Shown piece after piece: positions 57,820-64,000 of a stretch of 64,000 nt of DNA (within the stretch, counting starts at the first letter, position 1; each line of letters opens with the position of its first letter). A program made the position numbers and the translations under genes. The notes beneath the pieces were generated by a model. That model saw only the letters and a program-made list of their open reading frames with translations, made no database searches and was not told the origin of the DNA. The stretch is from Linyphia triangularis (Eukaryota > Arthropoda > Arachnida > Araneae > Linyphiidae), in NCBI GenBank assembly GCA_963978545.1, contig OZ021723.1, positions 97,108,002-97,172,001 on the forward strand. Direction: 5' to 3'.

Positions 57820-58985
57820 CATGGGAAATCTCTTAATTTCCATCCAACTGAATGGCGACCAAAAAAATAAAACACCAATAGACTACTTTTCGATGAACAG
57901 TTCAACGTCGTTTCTAAAATAAAAGGAAATTACGTGAAAGACAATAAAGTCGACTAGTGAAATAAGGTAGAGAAAATGATAATACAAAAATTATGTTTTT
58001 TTTATGCAAATAATTATCTTTTAAATATCTATATACATACAAATGCTAAAAAAAAAATGAATAAAAAAAAACTGTATCTTATAAGAATTTATCAAAAGAT
58101 ACTTGAAAATCTAGAAGATAATCAATTGTAAAACCAGGTATTTTTTGTTATTATGTGAATACGTGATTCCTACAAAAGATTTCGGTCAGTGGCTTCGAAT
58201 ATTCAAGCAGTATCATACTACATTTATGTAAACGCATCACGTTTAGCATACTGTTACGAATAAAATTTTAAACCAATCACAATGACATAGGATCTTGTTC
58301 AGAATTTAAATTCTTAGGAGTATTCTGATTTGTACAAAAAGGAAGCTTTGTTATGTAAAAAATTTAATTTCATTCGTGAATCTCTTACATTTAGAAAATA
58401 ACAGTTTAAAACATTTAGGTAACTTGACTTTAGTTAAATACTCAATTTCATGCACATATTTAGAATGTTCAATGCATATAAATTTAGAATGTTCAAAGTA
58501 TAAATATCTAAAAGAAAAATGGTTTAAAATCTCTTCCAATTTACTATACTGTCTCGATTTTAATATTCATGAATATATCAATGTATGACAATGATTTTAA
58601 TTTGTTAAATTTTTTCTTGTAAAAAGATGGTTTATAACAAACTTTTTTTTTAATTTATGTTTATAACGCTGGTTTGAAAACATTTACTTGTATTTGTTCG
58701 TCCCCTCAAAAAATAATTTTTTAACCTCTTCAATTTCGTGAAATCTATAAACTGTAATCTTTAGGATAGAGTTTGAAAAATTTAAACATTTTTTCTATAG
58801 CCATCTTGACTAATTACATCATCGGAAGTACAATTTCTTTCCGATTGGTTTTTGTTAAGATGTCTATATAGCGGATAGTGGGTATGATCATAACGTAAGA
58901 TCTACAACATATTAAACCGAAAAACAGCTATTTCAACTCGGTTGGGAGAAATATTTTTGATACGCTTTACTAAGATTAAGAGAAA

Positions 58986-59019
<34 letters not shown>

Positions 59020-59218
59020 ATTTCTTATTTTCACCAACAAATTAAGAAATCGCATTTAATGGCTAACTTGGTCGTTTCTTCTACAGACAGAACCATATCA
59101 GAAAAGTTGTAAATTAAGTTAAGATTTCAAAGCCAACAATTTATACAAGTTTCGAATAATTGTTGTCTTTAAATCCTCATTTATGAAAATGTTATATATT
59201 TTACATATATATATATAT
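57820..59218. other. Intronic AT-rich stretch, no genes seen
   Basis: A local repeat of TTTAGAATGTTCAA at 58460-58500 and an A-run of about 28 at 58991. No exon seen. Confidence 0.4.
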
Positions 59219-59948
59219 TGTTACGTGGATGGGTTCGAAAGATTTGACCCCAAAGCAGATCAAAACTTGCAGAAATTTATTCCAATATAACTCTTCACAG
59301 ATTCGTTTACAACTCCAGAACTTCTCGTTCTAGTAGACTCAATACAGCTCTTTTCACAACAATAGAGCACAAAACAGCAGTTAAAAACTTGACAACACAA
59401 CTGCTCAAATCGCTGCAAAAGACAATGCAATACAGTTCTCTTTAGAACTACTCTGAATGCTCACTGAGACTCAGTATCTCAACTCAGCAGTTCAAGTTAA
59501 CTAATTCAGTGATTCAAAAATCAACTAACCCCATCACCCGCTCTCTTGAGCTTTTATAGGGGAGGCGAACATACGTGAAATTTCTAGAGGTAGATATTTG
59601 GAGAACTTTCCTGATCGTAGTCGAAAAGTCCTATACATGTACGTGGGGACCGAAAATGTCGCGAAATGGTCGCCAAGTTTGGCGACATTTGGTGAGAAAA
59701 ATTAGTCGCCAAAACCGTCGCCAATTTGGCGAGATTGCCATTACCATAATGTTAAATGCCCTGCTCCTTGTAACACTCGCTTCCCAGCGTTACCTCTGTA
59801 AAACCCGTTATCAAGCATCAAGACACACATTGCGGGGAAGCAAACTAACGACGAACTATTGCACTGCCTTATGCGAAATGTACATAAATTTTACTATTTA
59901 CAAAATTAACACTACGAAATATTTTCAAATATACAAAAATTCGTAACA
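59219..59948 (-). mobile_element. Solo LTR, copy C
   Basis: A 730-bp unit from TGTTACG to CGTAACA with ATAT on both sides (59215-59218 and 59949-59952), same family as copies A and B. The target lies in a run of AT. The frame at 59575-59946 is not a gene. Confidence 0.78.
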
Positions 59949-60582
59949 ATATATTTTTAAATATATATTTGGGAATCATATTTCCTTGAACTCAATACTA
60001 CGTTTGGAAACTTCTATGCCTGTCCATTTATTACTACTGGCGGCTACAAATGATTCTAAATAGTTGAACTTCAATTACGTTTACAATTTCATTATATTCT
60101 AAAATATTCCAGTAAGTAAAATTCATTACAAATACATTTTCTACTGCTCCGACTTGTAAACTATTCCTTGCATTAAATCCGTCCAATTTAGCTACCAATC
60201 AGGCAAATGCAGATACATCAGCATGCTTCCACTCAAAGCATCTGTACTTCAAAGTATTGCAGTTTCTCTACAATGCATTCATCAGAATTATCCGATACGT
60301 TTGCCAATTTCTCATTAACAACAGTACCTCAGATTAGGATATCAGATGCGATTGAGCCAGTACATCGACTGACAGAATGCTCCATATCACCTAATCCATC
60401 CCTATATCGCCTGATCACCGATTCTGATTAACCCCTTGCGAAAGGTTTGTTTAAGCAGACACTCAGTAACATATAAGCCGGTCGTGTATCAACTCTAATG
60501 TCTACACGAAGCTAGTTAGAAAGCAGATTACGTTATCGAATCGATTTTCAGTATAATCATTTTGATCGCACTCTAAATATAA
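59949..60582. other. Spacer between two opposite LTRs
   Basis: A frame at 60207-60431 (74 codons, Ser/Thr-rich) has better codon balance than most chance frames here but no recognisable domain. No retrotransposon coding region was seen. Confidence 0.3.
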
Positions 60583-61293
60583 CGTTGCGAATTTTTGTAT
60601 ATTTGTAAATATTTCGCGGTGTTAATTCTGTAAATATTAAAATTTATGTACATTTCGCATAAGGCAGTGCAATAGTTCGTCGTTAGTTTGCTTCACTGCA
60701 GTGTGTCTATTAATGCTTCATAACGAGTTTTACAGGGATAACGCTGGGAAGCGAGTTTTACTTGAAGCAGGGCATTTAACATTTTGGTAATGGCAATCTC
60801 GCCAAATTGGCGAGATAGAGCCAAGTTGGCGACCATTTGGCGACATTTTCGGTCCCCATGTGCATGTATAGGAATTTCGACTACAATCTGGAAAGTTCTC
60901 CAAATATCTATCTCTAGAAGATTCACGAAATATTGACTCCTATATAAGACCGGCCGTGAGTGGAGTTGGTGGATTAGTTAGTTGTTGACTGGAGTTAGTT
61001 GAGTCCTTTAGTTGACTGGAATTACTGAGTTGAGATACTGAGTCACAGTGAGGATTCAGAGTAGTTTTAAAGCGAACTGTATTGCATTGTCTTTTGCGGC
61101 GATTTGAGCAGTTGTGTTGTCAAGTTTTTAACTGCTGTTTTGTGCTCTATTGTTGTGAAAAGAGCTGTATTGAGTCTACTAGAACGAGAAGTTCTGGAGT
61201 TGTAAACGAATCTGTGAAGAGTTATATTGGAACAAATTTTTGCAAGTTTTGATCTGCTTTGGCTTCAAATCTTTCGAACCCATCCACGCAACA
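60583..61293 (+). mobile_element. LTR, copy D (opposite orientation)
   Basis: A 711-bp unit, reverse complement of copies A-C. Read on the plus strand it shows a TATA box in CTATATAAGACCGG at about 60940, which suggests this is the transcribed direction of the LTR. The left tip is CGTTGCG instead of TGTTGCG, and the flanks ATAA/ATAC do not match fully. Confidence 0.75.
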
Positions 61294-61307
61294 ATACAGA
61301 CAATTTT

Positions 61308-61890
61308 ATAAGATGCAAGTTTTTGCATCTCATCGACAATCATTTTGAATTTTTGATGGAATGTAGTGAAATTAAATTATTAAATATCCTGTCGAGGGAA
61401 AATAGCCGAAACTATTCCCAAATGGACCTTGATATTGTGTTGCATTAAAACAGATTGCCAAATGATATAACTTTCCAAAATTCAAACACCTTTTCCCTTG
61501 CCGCGAAAAGCTCACTTCTTTTAAAACTGAAACAATTTGGAAGGGTAACTATTCAGTTGCTTACGTAACTTAGGAAACAAAATTAATTACAAACTTGCCT
61601 AATATTTAAAAGAAGCAAGTATTGACGAGGAGTGAATCATTTGTTCCCTATCTGATGGAAATTTAAAGTGTAAGATTACCAAAGAAATACAAGTGCTCAT
61701 TAAATGGCAAGTAATAACTGGAGAATAGTTTTAATCAACTCGTTTGAAGTTGATTTTAAATTTGTTTAAAAAAATTCATTTCCCACTAGACCAGTATATT
61801 CGTATTATATTACAATTTTTTTAGATTCTACAAAAAATTTAAAATGATGGTCAATGAGGTACAAAACTTGTGGCTGCCTCTCCATTCTAA
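61308..61890. mobile_element. Long-TIR palindromic MITE, copy 3 (decayed)
   Basis: Arms near 61330-61430 and 61770-61885 match the other two copies in phrases such as CATCTCATCGACAATCATTT, TAGCCGAAACT and CTAGACCAGTATATTCGTA. Many more changes than in copy 2 mark it as older. It starts 15 bases after LTR copy D. Confidence 0.55.
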
Positions 61891-62614
61891 ACAAGCATAA
61901 TAAATTGAAAATTAATCCAAGGCTTATTTTTAAAAAATAAAAATAATTTAAATTTGAATGTTTCGTTTCCAATATTTTAGAAATATGTTATATATTTATA
62001 ATTACTGCAAAGTTTTAAATTTCTGAGCATATTTTTCCATTGAAAATTGATAATATTCAATAATTAAATACACCATTTTAAAGAATTACATTAGAGTATT
62101 TGTTATATTTAAACTGAGGTATAAATCTTCAGATAGTAATCATTTCGTAACTTTAATCAGATCTTTTATATCATTAGGAAACATGAAGATATGCCCATTA
62201 GCATCTGAGATACAGAAATACGTTATATGTAAAAGCAATATTGATTATTTTTATGTTCATAGAATGAAAGTCGTCATCCAAAAAACACGCATTTCAACTT
62301 TTCAATAGAAATTTTTAAAGTATTTATTGTTTAAAAGAGCTAGTATAAGATTTTGCACAAAAAAAAAAAAAAAAAAAAAAAAATCATAAATTTAAGTTTT
62401 ATTATTGAAATACAGTTCAACATCATTATAGTTACATTATCACTTAATTTAATATGACATGAAAAAATAATTTAATTTGCGAAACTATTGTAAACAAGAA
62501 GTTGGTAACAATACAATGAAGTTACTTCGGCAAATTATTTGCAGGAGAGGGAGATCACATACGAAGGGTTGCAAATTGACTAAAGTTGTTCTTCAATCTT
62601 TAATTTTTAGGTAT
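61891..62614. other. Intronic AT-rich stretch, no genes seen
   Basis: Contains an A-run of about 25 at 62359. Confidence 0.4.
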
Positions 62615-63375
62615 GATTTCAATTACCCATGTGTAATACATAGGGTATTTGAAAGTATAGCATTCGGTCAAACAAAAACAAAAATCGATTTTTTTTTTGT
62701 ATTTTTTTTTTTTTGCATTTCTTCACGTTTTGGAACATCCTGATAACAAAATAAGGATCTAGAAAAATGCCTGTCTGTATGTTCGTAGTCAGAATAACTC
62801 CCGAAAAAATTGACCTATGATGTTCCAATTTGGTGTGAGGGTTGGTGGCATAGCAACAGGTTTAAGGTTTTTCGTCAAAATCGCGCATGCACAAAAGGTA
62901 GCTGCAATTTAAAAAATCAAGTTTTTTAATAATTGCTAAAAAAACGGCTCTTACGATATTGATCGAAATCGCTGTGGTAATGCCTTTTATGGTGTTCTAA
63001 ACATCTCCATCTCCGAAACTCCCTTAAAAATGCTTTAATGGCGTAAAAAATTGAAAAACGAATGCCTTTAACACAGAGTTCTCTTTCCTTGAGCATACTT
63101 CATCATTGATCTTATTTTCTTCTCTCCTCAGTTTCAATTATAATAAAGCATTACATAAGGATTAACGAAAAGTATATCGACAAAATCATCAGTTTGGCGA
63201 GGTCTTTTTTTAAAAGACTTATATAAGAATTATGGCAAAAAATATTGCCTAACTGGCCATTTTTTTCTAAATGAATGATGAAAATATAATAACGGTAAAT
63301 GAAACAAATCCACATCAGTAATATAGTGTAATTAAAAGTTGTGCGATGTTCCACACCCCTAGTTTCCTATTGAAA
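62615..63375 (+). repeat. Dispersed repeat family R1, copy 2
   Basis: Collinear with 7411-8085, same orientation. Shared phrases include AATAACTCCCGAA, GACCTATGATGTTC, CTGTGGTAATGCC, ACACAGAGTTCTCTTTCCTT and GAAAAGTATATCGACA. Frames at its edges are spurious. Confidence 0.7.
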
Positions 63376-64000
63376 TATTAATTAATATATATGCATTGAT
63401 TTTCTGTTTAAAGGTTAACTGTTAAATTTAAAACTCATAATATATTTCTTTTGTCCTGTAAATTCCACTACATTTTTTTAGTTTATAGAACATTTTCAAA
63501 CATCAGGAGAGTAAATGAGCACCTCTTTGAATCCCCACGTTGATACAGTAAGCAAAAAAATCCGAACGATCCGATTTTATATTCTAATCGATAAAGTAAC
63601 GTAAGTCAAGTATCGTTGTAAATCATGGAAGGTATTTATTAATTGTAAATTATATTTTATCATGATGGGTTACCTACTAATTAAAACTAAACCAAACTTT
63701 ACAAAATTCAATAGCAACCCCATAATATTATTCCACATTTAGATTTAAAATAAAAAATTAAAAACGTCTAAATATCAAATTTCGTATTTTCCTGTGAGGG
63801 TTAGTAATTTAAATGTCAAAAAAAATTCAATTAATGTTTAAAAGAAAATTTGTTTTTTAGCCATACATTTTTAAATAGGTAACATATAATTTATCAATTT
63901 TTGTTTCAAACTATAGTTAGTAAAAGGCTAAACATAAATAGCATACAACATTTGTATTCAACAGTAATTTAATAAATAATTACTAATTAATAACACAAGT
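63376..64000. other. AT-rich end of window, no genes seen
   Basis: No exon or repeat recognised. Confidence 0.4.

Noticed and set aside
57600..57905. 101-codon minus-strand frame
   Set aside because: Reads through SINE copy g and its flanks.
49836..64000. A further receptor exon (TM5-TM7)
   Set aside because: I looked for a G+C-richer stretch with ECL2 Cys, TM5 Pro or NPxxY and phase-0 acceptor and saw none. A very short exon could still have been missed.

Overview
This window looks like an animal nuclear genome, very AT-rich, with long introns and a high load of short interspersed and DNA-type repeats. An arthropod, probably an arachnid such as a spider, fits best. That is an inference from the long introns, the tRNA-derived SINEs, the THAP fragment and the style of the receptor gene; no marker here fixes the species. 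Almost none of the longer open frames is a gene: most are translations of repeats or of A/T runs.

One real gene was found: the 5' half of a rhodopsin-like (class A) G-protein-coupled receptor on the + strand, probably a neuropeptide receptor. It is split over four exons at 25403-25502 (5' leader plus the first 13 coding bases), 37851-38137 (N-terminus, TM1, TM2), 43518-43639 (ECL1, TM3) and 49712-49835 (ICL2, TM4). All four junctions have AG/GT borders and join into one frame of 182 codons. The introns are about 12.3, 5.4 and 6.1 kb. TM5-TM7 were not found in the remaining 14 kb and should lie beyond the right edge. The tiny first coding exon, only 13 coding bases, is seen only if the splice phases are followed, and it is preceded by a start-stop codon pair and a 15-codon upstream ORF.

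Region 1-25 kb is upstream of the gene and is repeat-dominated: a hAT-type MITE with 8-bp duplication and a tandem array of its own end (2.55-3.38 kb), tRNA-SINEs, a 156-bp hAT MITE with a perfect 8-bp target duplication (13.1 kb), a pogo/Tigger-like element with a transposase-tail remnant (18.0-18.5 kb), a 188-bp tandem array (17.5-17.95 kb), a ~140-bp degenerate array (19.5-20.4 kb) and a 38-bp minisatellite (23.3-23.9 kb). Region 25.5-37.8 kb (intron 1) carries a 241-bp satellite-like array split by a SINE, two solo LTRs flanked by ATAT, and a THAP zinc-finger gene fragment. Region 38-49.7 kb (introns 2-3) carries a long-TIR palindromic MITE, a duplicated block with a (TA)n expansion, a 27-bp minisatellite, a TA-flanked MITE and tRNA-like tandem duplicates. 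Region 49.8-64 kb (intron 4) holds three more SINEs, a second hAT MITE, two LTRs in opposite orientation, and further dispersed repeats.

The coding evidence is strong for the receptor, moderate for the THAP fragment and weak for the other small protein remnants. The precise ligand family of the receptor could not be settled from sequence reading alone.
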